Shown: positions 37,156-47,725 of the stretch, one piece after another
Layout of the letters: each line of letters opens with the position of its first letter
How positions within the stretch are numbered: the first letter of the stretch is position 1
Program-made: the position numbers and the translations under genes
Assembly (NCBI GenBank): GCA_022113835.1
Contig: JAILWY010000013.1
Span: forward strand, 1 to 64,000
From: Atopsyche davidsoni
Taxonomy: Eukaryota; Arthropoda; Insecta; Trichoptera; Hydrobiosidae
Length of the DNA stretch: 64,000 bases
Reading direction: 5' to 3'
Notes under the pieces: generated by a model
What the model saw: only the letters and a program-made list of their open reading frames with translations
Told to the model about the DNA's origin: nothing
Database searches by the model: none

Positions 37156-39835
37156 ATCTTAATCATAGTGATGGTAAAATATTTACAAAAATATTTCTTG
37201 AAACTGTCAACAGGTGACCAACCCAACATTGGGATTACTGGTCAAGGTCCACTTGGTAAAGCAGGATGTGAACGGTGCTCTTGAAGCTCTAGAGCGCTGC
37301 TGCCGCGAGCACCAAAGCACGCCCTGGAAGGCTGAGCTCACGCGTACATTAATTGCTGCCGAGGACGCTGCAGCTTTGCAGCGGCTTACAGATCTCAGCA
37401 CAACTGTACATGGCGAAGTCAATAGCCTCTACGATCTTGTCTTTGGATTTGTAGAATGTGGTCGACTGCGACAGGCTCGACGTATTCTCGAAACACCCGG
37501 TATGCGAGCAAGAAGCCAAAGATTTAACAGGTAATAGAACGTCTATTTTGTGGATTGAACGTTAATCATGTGCGTTTTAATTACCTTTACAGGCTTATAT
37601 TATTTACTAATATGATTAGGCATATTTTTTCACATATTGAAAATGATTCAAAGAAACTCTCAGAAAAATATCATCGTGACTTTTGTAGGATTTGAACCTA
37701 CATCTCCAAGCTTACATGGCCGGTGTACTGACCCTTGTACTAAACGAGAAAAAATATGCCTAATCATATTAGTAAGTAATAGAACCTCGACTCGTATCGC
37801 TTCTAACATTTCAGAAGTTACATACAGATTTACTTACTTACTGACTGTCACGATTTTTTTAATGCAGTGCCTGCCAACGCTACGGCCAAGAAGGCAAGGT
37901 GGAATGTCTGGAAGGCTTACTGGAAGCCAGTCGAGAATTGTCTCACATTGACCGCTCTGAGATGTTTCAGCAACTTTTGATAAGCTATACGCGAGCACGT
38001 GACGTTGACAAGGCCCTCGGCCTGTGGACTCTCCTGCAGGAGGAAGCTGTGCCACCAACTGATAAGTTTCTCATCAGTCTATCGACCTTTCTCCGCTCTG
38101 AGAATAAGAATATTCCTTTTGTGGTCCCTGCTGTAATCTCCAAAACTGATGAACCCAAAAACTCCAAAACCTCACAAACGACAAGTGTAACAAAACTACA
38201 AAGTAAAAAAACTGAGGGTGATGAAAACAATATATCTACTAGTAGCCTAATAAAGCTCGTTGATAAACTGGTGCATTCCGGCCAACTGGAGGAAGCGTCT
38301 GAGCTTTTCCAGAAGTCTCTTAAAAATGACAAAATCAATGTCAGGCCTCTCAGATTTCTAATGATCAAGCTGAGCGCTGCTGGAAACATCACAGCTCTCA
38401 ACAAGATCGGAGAACTCCTGACCGAGAATCAAAAAAAATCACTGTCTTTTGATAACAATAAATGCAAGGCGTATCTCGCTGCAGGAAAAACAGACGATTT
38501 CTTGGATATTCTTGAGTCTAAAATTAAAACAGCCAAAGATGAGGATCTGCCAAGACTAGAGGTGGAGTTTCCTGGGGGAAGCCTCGTAAATATGATCAGT
38601 GCAGACCCGAGTATCCTTCCCAAACGTGAGTACGGTTTGTTTGTAACATAGTTTGGTGTAATATAGGTATAGTCATTAAATTTATAAATCTGTTTGCAAG
38701 TGTCATACCTATTTTTTTTTTTTTTTTTTGCATATTACTGAGTGAATGTATATATTTTTAAATAATCCAGTTTTTGTATTAAACCATCATAATGTCAGTA
38801 ATTGTTGACAGCTGAGGTTATTGAGCCAAAAAAGGAAGTAGGAGGCGCTGTATTTGCAAGATATTATTACTTAAAGTAAACTATTGAAATTCAAATTTTT
38901 TACCTAGTTATTTAGCTAGCATCCACATTCAGAATGACCGCTTTCATCTAAATATAATTAAGACTCAGTTACTGATCATACAAAAAAGTCAGTAGATATT
39001 ACTGTCTTTTTTAAATCAAAAATCGTATTGTCTTCCAAAAATCTCCACGCATTCACAGCTTTGAATAATTAAAAATAAAAATCTTCAACAGTCATTAGGT
39101 CGTCGACTGCTTCTGCAAGTAGCATACTGCATAAAGATTGTTTTCAGGTCTTTAGACCTGAAAACAATCTTAGTATATAAGTCTAAGTATATAAATTTTA
39201 ACTTATATACTCTCATATTAGAGACATAATTGATTGATTTACCAGAAATTTGAATTGAAAAATGTTTATTTCTTAAGATTGATGGTTTGGATTCAATCAA
39301 GTTATGAAAGAATTTATCAAAAGCTTTAGTAGGTTAGAAATTACTATAGTGGATGGAATTGCTTGCCTATATACAAATTGTCATTTTTTCAGTCCAAGGA
39401 ATCTGCGATAAATATGCTTCCCGTGATATCATAAAGCCTTGGAACGCAGTTTGGACTCACTACATCCTGGACGGCCAACTTGGGGAGGCACGCCGTGTGT
39501 GGGACTGCCACCTATGTCGAACTAAAAAAATCCAATTTAAGCAAGTTCTAGAGAATGCGGACAGCCGAGTCGCCTCAACTATTGTAGCCCTCTTGAAGGA
39601 GAACCCGCATGTCACTTCCCAAGCACTGGCTCATGCCTACTCCAACAACATTGGCAAGGCTATCAGAAGCGGACGCACGGATGATGCCCTGCAGACTGTG
39701 GAGGTGGCAATGAGCGCAGGAGTATTGCTTGATGAACTAGATCAGGCCATTCTCGAAAAGCTCAAGACGGCTGTAGAGGGAACTGGGGGAGTTTTCCATT
39801 ACCAGGTTTCTGAGAAGACTACTTCAAAAATATGA
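28596..39835 (+). CDS. LRPPRC: Leucine-rich PPR-motif protein, mitochondrial (LRPPRC / bicoid stability factor-like)
   Basis: A mitochondrial RNA-binding protein that stabilises mRNAs together with SLIRP (family knowledge). Ten exons join to exactly 1328 codons with stop: 28596-28729, 28876-29078, 29887-30085, 30471-30789, 34290-35687, 35765-35932, 36160-36204, 37214-37530, 37868-38625 and 39393-39835. The start is basic and lacks acidic residues (MSHIIRSGKFIRYFSNATW), as in mitochondrial presequences. Residues 60-285 follow LRPPRC closely: QSLLIIRCCG, ISHYNALLRVYIEN, VTYQRLMWRHCQSGDVEGAS, HALLLGGVARLGDL, with 35-residue PPR spacing. Further helical repeats fill the large exon 5. Length is near that of known LRPPRC proteins (about 1400). 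Introns 4, 7 and 8 hold transposons. AATAAA at 40010-40015 follows the stop. Confidence 0.93.
30836..31904 (-). mobile_element. Tigger/pogo-type transposon, copy 2, left end missing
   Basis: Nearly identical to copy 1 in the transposase region (30836-31100) and it keeps more of the N-terminus (31212-31604: MPMSQMIIQEKAL, FQASRRWFEKFKNRF, INVDKTGLYWKRMPD). The right end is ...GGTATGGGTG followed by TA at 31905-31906; the left inverted repeat is absent. In the catalytic motif NVDETG the glutamate is lysine here (NVDKTG). It carries the same 1-base deletion as copy 1. It lies in LRPPRC intron 4. Confidence 0.82.
31917..33247 (-). mobile_element. mariner transposon, structurally complete
   Basis: Inverted terminal repeats of about 91 bp (31917-32007 and 33157-33247) differ at only about three positions. 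They are flanked by TA at 31915-31916 and 33248-33249. They enclose an uninterrupted transposase gene. It lies in LRPPRC intron 4, antisense to the host gene, immediately beside Tigger copy 2. Confidence 0.93.
32017..33084 (-). CDS. mariner-family transposase (DD34D), apparently intact
   Basis: Catalyses cut-and-paste transposition at TA. ATG at 33084 gives 355 aa, close to the usual mariner length of about 345. The N-terminal helix-turn-helix region includes ELRSVIRFLAAKKKSAKEIH and DEARAGRPSVS, and GRPS is a conserved linker. Catalytic residues are TGDETWVHYT, HHDNAQPHTA and YSPDLAPSDFHLFPELK. The last two aspartates have exactly 34 residues between them, giving the mariner DD34D signature. 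No stop or frameshift is visible, unlike every other DNA transposon in this window. Upstream in-frame codons to about 33168 lack ATG. Activity itself cannot be judged. Confidence 0.93.
   Translation of the reverse strand: MELPLASPASCELRSVIRFLAAKKKSAKEIHEELCQVYREECMSSGMVRRWVRDFKNGRTDVHDEARAGRPSVSDETIAKVEAAMLEDRRVTVRELCEKIPEVSKTTIDKILTEHLGYSKVCARWVPKMLTADHQRQRVEAAQEFLAFHGTTEEEFLDSIVTGDETWVHYTTPETKVQSKQWKHPSSPRAKKFKQILSAGKIMASVFWDRKGVLLCEFMPRGTTINADRYCETLKKLRRAIQNKRRGMLTKGVRFHHDNAQPHTANRTAALIEGFGWEMVSHPPYSPDLAPSDFHLFPELKKNLGGTQFQTGEEVQNAVVGFLHGQAAEFYDSGLKKWVPRMQKCIERNGDYVEK
33658..33808 (-). repeat. tRNA-derived SINE with A and B boxes
   Basis: On minus the head reads TAGCATAGTTGG (A box, 33783-33794) and GGTTCGAATCC (B box, 33738-33748), spaced as in tRNA. 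It is followed by a tail block CTGAGAGTTTTCTTTAATCG and ...GCTTAATCACATAAA. A Pol III transcribed retroposon is inferred. Confidence 0.75.
34061..34200. repeat. Fold-back copy of the SINE tail (near-perfect palindrome)
   Basis: The 60-odd bp arm starting TTTATGTGATTAAGCATATT returns as its reverse complement ending AATATGCTTAATCACATAAA, around a short centre near 34125-34140. The tRNA head is missing. Confidence 0.85.
36281..37122 (-). mobile_element. Degenerate mariner-like element in LRPPRC intron 7
   Basis: The minus strand begins a transposase (MNRFTPKQRTEIVTLYIENS, then a helix-turn-helix with HRLVSNFLEHGTV) and later shows YWFQQDGVPCHT, the second catalytic aspartate region. Stops break the frame. 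Ends CAGGGTGCGCCAT and GTGCATCCTG pair imperfectly as inverted repeats. It belongs to a different subfamily from the intact mariner. Confidence 0.7.
37605..37774. repeat. Fold-back SINE copy with 26-bp perfect inverted ends
   Basis: TACTAATATGATTAGGCATA opens the element and its reverse complement closes it. Inside, on minus, lies a tRNA-like segment with GGTTCAAATCC. Found in LRPPRC intron 8. Confidence 0.75.
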
Positions 39836-39849
39836 TTTCGCCAGACAGA

Positions 39850-40900
39850 ATACTGATAGAAGATATTGTTATTGCACCGATATAACCAAAATATATATTT
39901 GAGGTGAATGCTGGGTATTTAGATTGCAAGTGTTTTGTTAAAAATATTTCTGTGATACGAGATTAAATTATATTATCATGGCTATAGCATGTATGCTGCT
40001 ACTGTTTTAAATAAATGGAGTGTTTATAATAATTATTAAAAAATAAGTTTTTTTTAGTAGCGCCATTTCCTTTTTGTAATTTGTGGATTTTAAGATTTCA
40101 TTTTTACCTTAAAATATAGAACAAAGATTTCTTTCCTCGGCATATTGTTTGTGATAACAGCCTTATTTATTTCTGTATAGATCCAGCTACGAGCAGTAAT
40201 AATATACAGACAAACCTCAGATTGCAAACATAATCTGTCACAGGAACAACGTGCACATGATACCAATAACTCGGATATCCAAGTGATTTTCTCCATAAGA
40301 ATTTATGGATATTGAATATTTCGTTCCAAAACCCAAAAATATTATCTATTCAGAGACGCTTAATTGTTTCAAAATCCTTATAAGGATAAGGATTTTGCGG
40401 AACTGTGACATCGCTTCTACTAGTCTTATTTGGGTAATATTTTTCTGAAAAATTTTGCAGTTTTCCAGTTTCAAACACATCTTCCTAATTTTCTTTGAAG
40501 TGAGAAAAAATCACTCAACGCAATCGGGTCACAATTTCCTTAGAGTAGGATTTATGGTTCTCTTTTTGACCTCATTTAATGCATTTCACGATAATAAGTA
40601 AACTATATTCAACTTGATTATCAATCTGTTATTATTACAAGATATTACTTGCATATCGAGTTACAATACGAGTTAAAAATATATATTGTCTTGAGAAACA
40701 CTTGAAAACCGAGTTACTCGCAATCAGAGGTTCGAGTGTTATTATTATTTTTGGGATTTATACTCACAAGTGGTAAAATGAGAGAAAAAATAGTGTATTG
40801 TAAATTGGGTTTCCTTGTCGTAAAAACTGTTATTCATTTTTTTTATTTGGTCTGTAATCCACAAAATTGTGAGCAAATAAATTAAACTGACATCCAATAT
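39850..40900. other. LRPPRC 3' UTR and AT-rich intergenic DNA
   Basis: AATAAA at 40010-40015; nothing else recognised. Confidence 0.5.
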
Positions 40901-40905
40901 TATTG

Positions 40906-41170
40906 ACAGAGAGTACTTGGTGGAATTCCATTTTAATTTTTTTTTTTCAATAAAGTACTTGAGTGATTTTCTACGTGTTCGTTTTTTATTTGTGATCGGT
41001 TTCGCCAACCTTTCACGTTGGCATTATCAAACAGAGTGAGATTGTATATAATAATAAGCAATTAGGTAAACAATTGTTACAGGGAGATGTTATTGGAAAG
41101 AGAGAGAGTAATTGTCAGGTGGTAAGGGGTAATGTGATTTTAATGTACCTGACAAGTGGAAGATTGTATA
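40906..41170 (-). repeat. Hammerhead-like dispersed repeat, copy 2
   Basis: It has the same blocks as at 8338 and 54914: AGTACTTGGTGGAATTCCAT, ACTTGAGTGATTTTC, CGGTTTCGCCAACCTTTCAC, and then a shared extension AGAGAGAGAGTAATTGTCAG GTGGTA. The loop base of the short helix III is altered (CGAT for CGGT on minus). Confidence 0.65.
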
Positions 41171-41532
41171 TAATTGCAAATTTTTGTGAACAAATGTTTT
41201 TATATTAATGGGTAATTATCTAAAGTAGTGGCTTGAGGTGTAGCAGCAGTTATCCTGTGTTGGGGTTTGTCCTGTAGTGTGTTTATCTGTAAATAATAGG
41301 TTTTTGCGCGGAAAATCACCTAAGTATTTTATTAAAAAAATATATTGAACACTTGATTAACCAAGGAAGTCATTTTGACTGCTTTTGAATATCAATTAGA
41401 AAAAAAGTTATGTATTTATATACATAATTTCTTGAAATTTTGTGACTATTTCTACAACATATAAATGCGTTTATTAATAATTGAATTTACCTCCCCATCC
41501 TTCATTTCCGGTATATATATATATGTGTTATA

Positions 41533-43024
41533 CCTATATTGCCCAAAAGCAATCATTTTGACTGCTTGGGAAATTTTAACTAATCAAGTGACTCTTATTA
41601 TTGAATTGAGTAAATTTCTTATATGAACAGTTCGGCCCTGTATTGAGCTAACGGTTTTCATTTTTTTTCGATTACCGTCACATGATAACATACAAGTACA
41701 TGATAAATTGAATCATGAAACTAAAAACATCTTTCAGGAGACCGAAACAGCTGCCGATAGTACTATGTGGTCAAAATATAACGAAGGGGGTATTCCTGGA
41801 AGGTTACCATCTACTTGTATTTTCAAGGGTGTGAAAGGGCCAACAGGCTACGCAAAAAGGAACATTATGGCAGATAATCTTATCAGTGCATTCTCACTGA
41901 TAATAGATAACTATATTATCAAACATCTAAAAAAGTGCACAGAAAAAGAAGGCTGCCGAATTTTAAGGAATGACTGGACAACAGCATTACCGGAAATACG
42001 TGCATTTATTGAAATTTTATATGCTAGTGGAGCCTACGAGGCAAAAAATTTAAAACTGAGTTATTTATGGTCAGCAAAGTGGGGTGTTCGGGGTGGTGGG
42101 TATTGGAAAATCGGAGGTGTAAATGTTGAAAAGGTGGGGGGATAGTATAGAGCCTTGGGGGACTCCAGCGGTCATATGTCTACTGGGGGAGGTGAGGGAG
42201 TTGTGCTTGATTTTGAAAAAACGATCAGAGAGGAAGGAATGAATCATTCTTATGACGTGTGATGGGTAGCCGAAGGTGTGGAGCTTTGTGAGGAGGCCTG
42301 CGTGCCAGACCTTATCGAAGGCAATATATAAAAGCAAAACAAATAAAGAGTAGCTGTTCTAAATTCTAAGCATAAATATGTCAAAATTGATCATAGTAAT
42401 AAAAAAATGTTACCGGAATCTATTCAATTTTATAACAGCACAAAATTGGAGTTGATGTGGCGGATCAAATGGCCAGAAAATATACAGTAAAAGGTAGTTC
42501 TCGTAGATAACTAGCTTTTACTGTATTTTTTCTAGTTCTCGTAGATAATGTAGTTCCCTCCAAATATTCTTTAATATTTTAGATTTGGCTGCTATAAATG
42601 CTTGGATCCTTTACAAAGAAATGACAGGAATACAAATACAACGAAAAGAGTTCAAGTTTCAATTAGCAGAACAGCTTTTCACCGAATACGGAGCTGCAAG
42701 ACAAAAATTTATCAGAACACGAAGACCCACAAAGATCAACTGCAACATCATCAAATGCAACCCATTCTAACAAACGCAAAATTTGTCAAGTACGACTTTG
42801 CCACAACAACAAAACAAATAATATATGTGAAAAATGTCAAAAGTATGTTTGCGGAAGATGTTCACATAAAAAGATTTCCACTTTCATTTACATAAAATGT
42901 ACAAATAATAATGCATAATTTTTTTTTTTTTTTTTCCAAGTGAAGTGAATTTTTTTTATTTTTAATATTAATATAAGTAAATAATAAAAAAGCAGTCATT
43001 TTGACTGCTTTTGGGCAATATAGG
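41533..43024 (+). mobile_element. piggyBac-family transposon remnant, interrupted
   Basis: Ends CCTATATTGCCCAAAAGCA (41533) and its inverse (to 43024) are inverted, next to AAGCAGTCATTTTGACTGCTT hairpins. Coding pieces on plus match piggyBac transposase in order: RLPSTCIFKGVKGPTGYAKR with ISAFSLIIDNYIIKH and LYASGAYEAKNLKLSYLWSA (41708-42085); GVDVADQMARKY (about 42440); LAAINAWILYKEMTG (about 42583); and the C-terminal cysteine domain ICEKCQKYVCGRCSHK (about 42820-42870). The catalytic middle is deleted or replaced by an RT fragment. TTAA duplications are not obvious. Confidence 0.8.
42085..42330 (-). mobile_element. Jockey-like RT fragment inserted in the piggyBac remnant
   Basis: The minus strand reads AFDKVWHAGLLTKLHTFGYP, FLSDRFFKIKHN and AGVPQGSILSPHLFNIYTSD: RT fingers/palm of a Jockey-clade element. 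It lacks a start, the catalytic FADD box and a poly(A) tail. Confidence 0.75.
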
Positions 43025-43099
43025 TGTACACAAAATCTTGGGCAATCTAGTGTTAAACTGACATCAACAAAAAATTACAAGATATCTATTTATGGTTTA

Positions 43100-43560
43100 T
43101 CTTACAAAAGATTTGAGAATTTCATAAAATGTAAGAAGTTCTTATTCTTTATAAATTACTGGCAGTTCATGATAACATAGTAAAGATAAAATAAATACAG
43201 GCAAGCCAAAATTTCAGAAGTAATGGTTAAACTTAGCTGCTGTAGAAGTCTACAACCGAAGTTAGGCCCCTGGTAAATCCTCAAGAATCCTTTCACAAAC
43301 TTGTGATGCTTACACTGTATTTGTACACATCAAATGTTACTTAACTACTCGTTTCATCAATTAGTATGGCAGCATAATTTTAATTTTTATACTATGGCCC
43401 ATTAAGGGAATTTATGGCACAACAAACGTCACAGGGAAACATCAGTGATAGTTCCCGCCAGGCTAAAACACACTATAAGTAAATAGTGATCGCTCTCTTT
43501 CTCGTACAACCCATGGACACAATAACTACACATTACAATTTAGAATTTTTTTTACATTTT
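43100..43560. other. AT-rich intergenic DNA, nothing recognised
   Basis: No coding or repeat signal was identified. Confidence 0.4.
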
Positions 43561-43564
43561 ATGT

Positions 43565-44545
43565 CTAATTAGTAGTATGTTGGCCTTGAAAAATAATTTC
43601 AATATAAATACAAAAAATGGTTTTTTCAATGTATCGTCCCTCCCTGGCTACACATTTTTGCCGAAACCACTCATCCAACCAATTTTCCACCTCTTCGAAA
43701 TTGGCCAAGTGTAGCTCAGCCAAGCCATGCGCTATCGACCGGACCAATTAATGATCGAAAGGGGCCAGGTCTGGTGAATACAGCGGGTGCAGTAACTGAA
43801 GTGCGATGGCACGGAGCGTTGTCCTACTGCAATATCATTCGTTCATGTCTCGTGTCCCACTATGGCCGTTTTTCGAGCAATACATGGTTCAGATTAATCA
43901 GTTGTTGTCGGTAGACAGTTTCGTCCGGTTTCTGCAGCTCATAGTACACGATTCCTTTTCGGTCCCACCAAACGCAGAGCATTGACTTCTTTCCGAAACG
44001 ATTTGGCCGTGCTGTCGATGATGATGATGATGCTTCGCCAGATGAAAGCCACGATTTTTTTGCGTTTGGGATTCTCGAAATATATACACTTTTTATCGCC
44101 AGTAACAATTCGATGCAGGAAACTCTTTCTTTCATGCCGCAAAAGTAAAATTTCGTAAATGGTTCTTCGATTTTCTATCTGCCTCGGTCAACTCCCTTTG
44201 ATTTTTTCCCATGGCATGTAAACGTTTGGAAATATCTAGTGAGTCATATTTAATGCCGTAAATTGATCTTGTGTTTGCGTATCATCTTCATCCAATAACG
44301 CTTGCAGATCGGAGTCCTCAGTTGTTTTTGATCTTCCGGAGCGCTCTTTATCCTCAATGTCGAAATCGCCGTTTGCGTTTCCGTGAAGCGTTTTTAAACC
44401 AATTTTCACCGGTAGTTTTCGATGGTGCATGTTTGTCGGAGGCCTCCTGAAGCAAACGAAGTGCTTCAGCTGCGTTTTTTTAAGTTTTAACAGATAAGCA
44501 AAGCTTTCCCAAAATGCTGTTTTTTGGCACAAAGCTCGACATCTT
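43565..44545 (-). mobile_element. Degenerate mariner element
   Basis: Transposase pieces on minus in several frames: an N-terminal region with GDFDIEDKERSGRSKT, FLHRIVTGDKKCIYFENPK (first catalytic Asp), MLCVWWDRKGIVYYELQKPD, a DNAPCH-like second site near 43815, and C-terminal FEEVENWLDEWF. Multiple stops and frameshifts make it dead. The WWDRKG form differs from the intact copy (FWDRKG). Confidence 0.75.
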
Positions 44546-44740
44546 CATTGTTAGAAAAAATATTATTGCGTTGCGATATGTGTTGGTATTGTGGCTTTTT
44601 GTTGACAGATGTCGAAGCTATAAAAAAAACACAAGTTTAGACATGTACGTCGACTACATGTGTCTTTAGACTGGAGTGTGAAATCCAGAAACTTGGTGGT
44701 GCACCTAATATATGAATGTATATATATATAATGCAGCATA

Positions 44741-44946
44741 GTGAACACTGCGTCGCACAGTGTATGCTGCTCGGTACACGTTGCTTATAAAACGTTGCAA
44801 ACTGCTTGCTACATGGTGCACACTGCACACTTCAAGGTGCACGCTGCACATTGTATGTCACATAGTGCATGTTTCTTGATACACAGCTTAGTCCACGCTG
44901 CACAATACACGCAGCTCAGATTCCACTACATGCAGCTCATGGCACG
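44741..44946. repeat. Decayed tandem repeat rich in GTGCACACTGCAC-like units
   Basis: Units such as GGTGCACACTGCACACTTCA, AGGTGCACGCTGCACATTGT and GTCCACGCTGCACAATACAC recur every 25-30 bp with drift. The sense translation is Cys/His/Ala-rich but has no domain. Confidence 0.55.
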
Positions 44947-44960
44947 TTTAAATGTGCTTG

Positions 44961-44999
<39 letters not shown>

Positions 45000-45320
45000 T
45001 TTCCCTTCAGTATTAACCTGAATCAAAATAAATTTCCTCAAAGACTATGACTTTTATGACTATGACAAAAAAACCGTATTTACACCAATCGGTACTTTTT
45101 TTTATTAATGTCAGACGTCACAGTATTTATTGCTTTCAACAGGCAATAAAAATTCAGTGAATTTAGAGTTAATAGTGAATAAAAAGAATATTAAATGTCA
45201 CGCATAAGGAAGTTCAGAATACAGTAGAGAACAACGCCTGAGGAAAGGTCAATTTCTACATACTAGTTTGTGGGGAAATTTTTATACATCCAGATATTGA
45301 TTTTCTTTAGATCGCAACTA

Positions 45321-45466
<146 letters not shown>

Positions 45467-45694
45467 AATCTTCAAGACAAAATTTGCTAACAAATTAAAC
45501 CCAATTATTTTAGTTCGGGATAGAGCGCGGTATCCTTCATAAGTACACATAAAAGCTTTGCACCAAATACATATTTATTAACATATCTCTTGTAAAGCAA
45601 AATCTAAATTTTTAAAACCAAACACCACCAGGGTTGGCACCGGTTCGAAAAACTTAACACGCGGTCTATAAGTGTATTATCAATTCAAATAGAT

Positions 45695-45885
45695 TGTAGC
45701 GGTCAGTGCAAATACACCGCTACAATATTTGACTTGTTAAGCTCCGCCCCTACCGCAGGTAGAGACTTCATAATTTTACAACAACCCAACAACCCCAGCA
45801 CGCAACGCACCCCCCACAGAGAGACGCAGGCACTCGACCAGTAACTACGTGTATTTCTGTCTTGTCCAATTCATATAAATAAACA
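45695..45885 (+). mobile_element. Solo LTR, 5' part (split by a Jockey-like insertion)
   Basis: It starts TGTAGCGGTCAGTGC...ACCGCTACA, an inverted pair, and continues as in the LTR at 51842-52077 (reverse orientation). Its 3' part (ACATTTCGCCAGCCTTTTGA) reappears at about 47503-47560 beyond the inserted element. Confidence 0.7.
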
Positions 45886-47502
45886 GTGGAAATGTCCCAA
45901 CGTGATCCCCATTCACAAGCCCGGAAAGGACAAAGTCCTTCCGGTGAGCTACAGGCCAATAAGTCTCCTTTGCGGCCTAAGCAAAATACTCGAGAGAATA
46001 ATTCTCAAGAGATACCTTCCCTTCAACCAGAAGGCCATCCAGGACCAACAGTTCGGCTTCAGGGCAGACCACTCGACCTCTAAGCAGCTCATCCGACTGA
46101 CAGACCACGTGACGAAAGGCTTCAACATGCACAAGAAGACCGGCATGGTCTTCATGGACATAGAGAAAGCCTTCGACACGGTCTGGCACGACGGTCTGCT
46201 GCACAAGTTGTTCGTGTCGGGAGTCCCTCTCTACATTATTGATGTTCTCGCATCTTTCCTGAGTGACAGACAATTTGCCGTCTCACTCCCGGGAGCCTCC
46301 TCCAGCCGGAGACCGGTCCCGGCGGGGGTCCCCCAGGGCTCAGTCCTAGCCCCACTCCTATTTTCCCACTTCATCAGCGACCTGCCCACGCCCAAGGGAT
46401 GCGATCTAGCGCTCTACGCAGATGACACTGCCTGCTACTCCACCTCAAATCGCACTGACACCATTGTCAAAAGACTCCAGAACGGACTCGACTCAATCAG
46501 TGCCTTCTACCAAAAATGGAGGATCAAAGTCAACCAGGGGAAGACTGAGGCAATCATCTTCACCTGGAAACATCCTGGTAACGATCGCACCGACCCCCTA
46601 CGAGCTGACGGCAAGCCGATCCAATGGAGCAAAAAGGTGAAATACCTCGGAGTCCATCTGGATCAGAGCCTCGCATGGCATCCCCACGTCGCAGCCGCCC
46701 GAATAAAAGGCCACACAGGCAAAAACAGCCTCTACCCACTGCTGTGCGCTAGAAGCCCCCTCCCCCTCGAGTCCAAGCTCAGGCTCTACACCTCCATCAT
46801 CAGGCCTTACATGATGTACGCCGAATCTGTCTGGTCAAACGCCAGCCAACACCTCATCGCGAGTATCCAAGCCGCCCAAAACTCCTGCCTACGCCTCATC
46901 CTAGGTGCCTACTACCGTACATCGACAACCACCCTCTGTGCCCAGACCAAAATCCCACCGATTACAACTCAGACGCTTCACGTCACCGAAAGACTATACC
47001 AGTCCATAAGAAAATCAAAAAACCCCCTCCTCAAAGGGATCGGAGACGATACCCCAGACTCACTGCCTTTCCACTACAGACACAAATTCCCCCATCACAT
47101 CCTACTCGGTGAAAATATAACAGTCTCCGACGGCTCCAGGGGCACCCTATACAAGAAGGAGCGCCAAGTTCCCAAAAAACCTACCCAGGAGTGAACTTTG
47201 CATCCTCCTGCCCTACCTGTTATTGTTATAAATTTTACTTTTGTTATATAGTTCGTAGATATTTATTACACATAAACACATGCGAATAAAGGGTTTTTTC
47301 CCACTCATTTTCCCTGCCTAACACAATACCACAACCATAGAAATTCATGTACGCTACCACCTAAGTCACACATTGAGAGCCCCGAAACCTGCGCGCAGGA
47401 CGGGGATAGACAAACACCTCACCTAAACATTAGTTATAAGATCTATTGTAATAAACCTAATGAAAAATAAAAGAATTTTGAAATTTAATTTAATTTTTTT
47501 TT
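45886..47502 (+). mobile_element. Jockey-clade non-LTR retrotransposon, 5' truncated, inside an LTR
   Basis: The element begins inside the RT domain (WKCPNVIPIHKPGKD) and runs through a 3' UTR to an A/T-rich tail near 47450-47500. LTR sequence on both sides matches the uninterrupted LTR at 51842-52077, which fixes the insertion. Confidence 0.8.
45902..47194 (+). CDS. Reverse transcriptase of a Jockey-like element
   Basis: About 430 codons without a stop, open from the 5' truncation point; no native ATG. Motifs: SYRPISLLCGLSKILERII, QQFGFRADHSTSKQLIRLTD, FMDIEKAFDTVWHDGLL, AGVPQGSVLAPLLFS and the catalytic LALYADDTA, then the thumb with KVKYLGVHLD and SIIRPYMMYAESVWS. The last 70 residues (KIPPITTQTL, GTLYKKERQ) match the fragment at 20380-20610. 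Endonuclease and ORF1 are lost. The frame is open, so the copy is fairly young. Confidence 0.85.
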   Translation: MIPIHKPGKDKVLPVSYRPISLLCGLSKILERIILKRYLPFNQKAIQDQQFGFRADHSTSKQLIRLTDHVTKGFNMHKKTGMVFMDIEKAFDTVWHDGLLHKLFVSGVPLYIIDVLASFLSDRQFAVSLPGASSSRRPVPAGVPQGSVLAPLLFSHFISDLPTPKGCDLALYADDTACYSTSNRTDTIVKRLQNGLDSISAFYQKWRIKVNQGKTEAIIFTWKHPGNDRTDPLRADGKPIQWSKKVKYLGVHLDQSLAWHPHVAAARIKGHTGKNSLYPLLCARSPLPLESKLRLYTSIIRPYMMYAESVWSNASQHLIASIQAAQNSCLRLILGAYYRTSTTTLCAQTKIPPITTQTLHVTERLYQSIRKSKNPLLKGIGDDTPDSLPFHYRHKFPHHILLGENITVSDGSRGTLYKKERQVPKKPTQE

Positions 47503-47725
47503 AAACATTTCGCCAGCCTTTTGATCTACATCCATAATCAACAAGCAACATAACATCTACGTCGAAAAGATCATATCAATAATTTGTTATCGTTACGCAA
47601 TAATTTCTCAATACATCAACCTCCGCCGTACAATTAATATCAGGAAATGTCAAACGCCGCTTAAACCAACCGTCGTCTTTACCTACTCGGATTTGACACG
47701 AGGCTTAGTAATACAATAATTAGGA
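47503..47725 (+). mobile_element. LTR 3' part, then unassigned 5' flank of the next gene
   Basis: ACATTTCGCCAGCCTTTTGA TCTACATCC at the start equals the LTR 3' region seen at about 51842-51885. The remainder precedes the IL-17-receptor-like start at 47726; no TATA box is evident. Confidence 0.5.

Noticed and set aside
44741..44946. CRISPR-like array
   Set aside because: The repeats are degenerate, of variable spacing and without spacers, in a eukaryotic genome.
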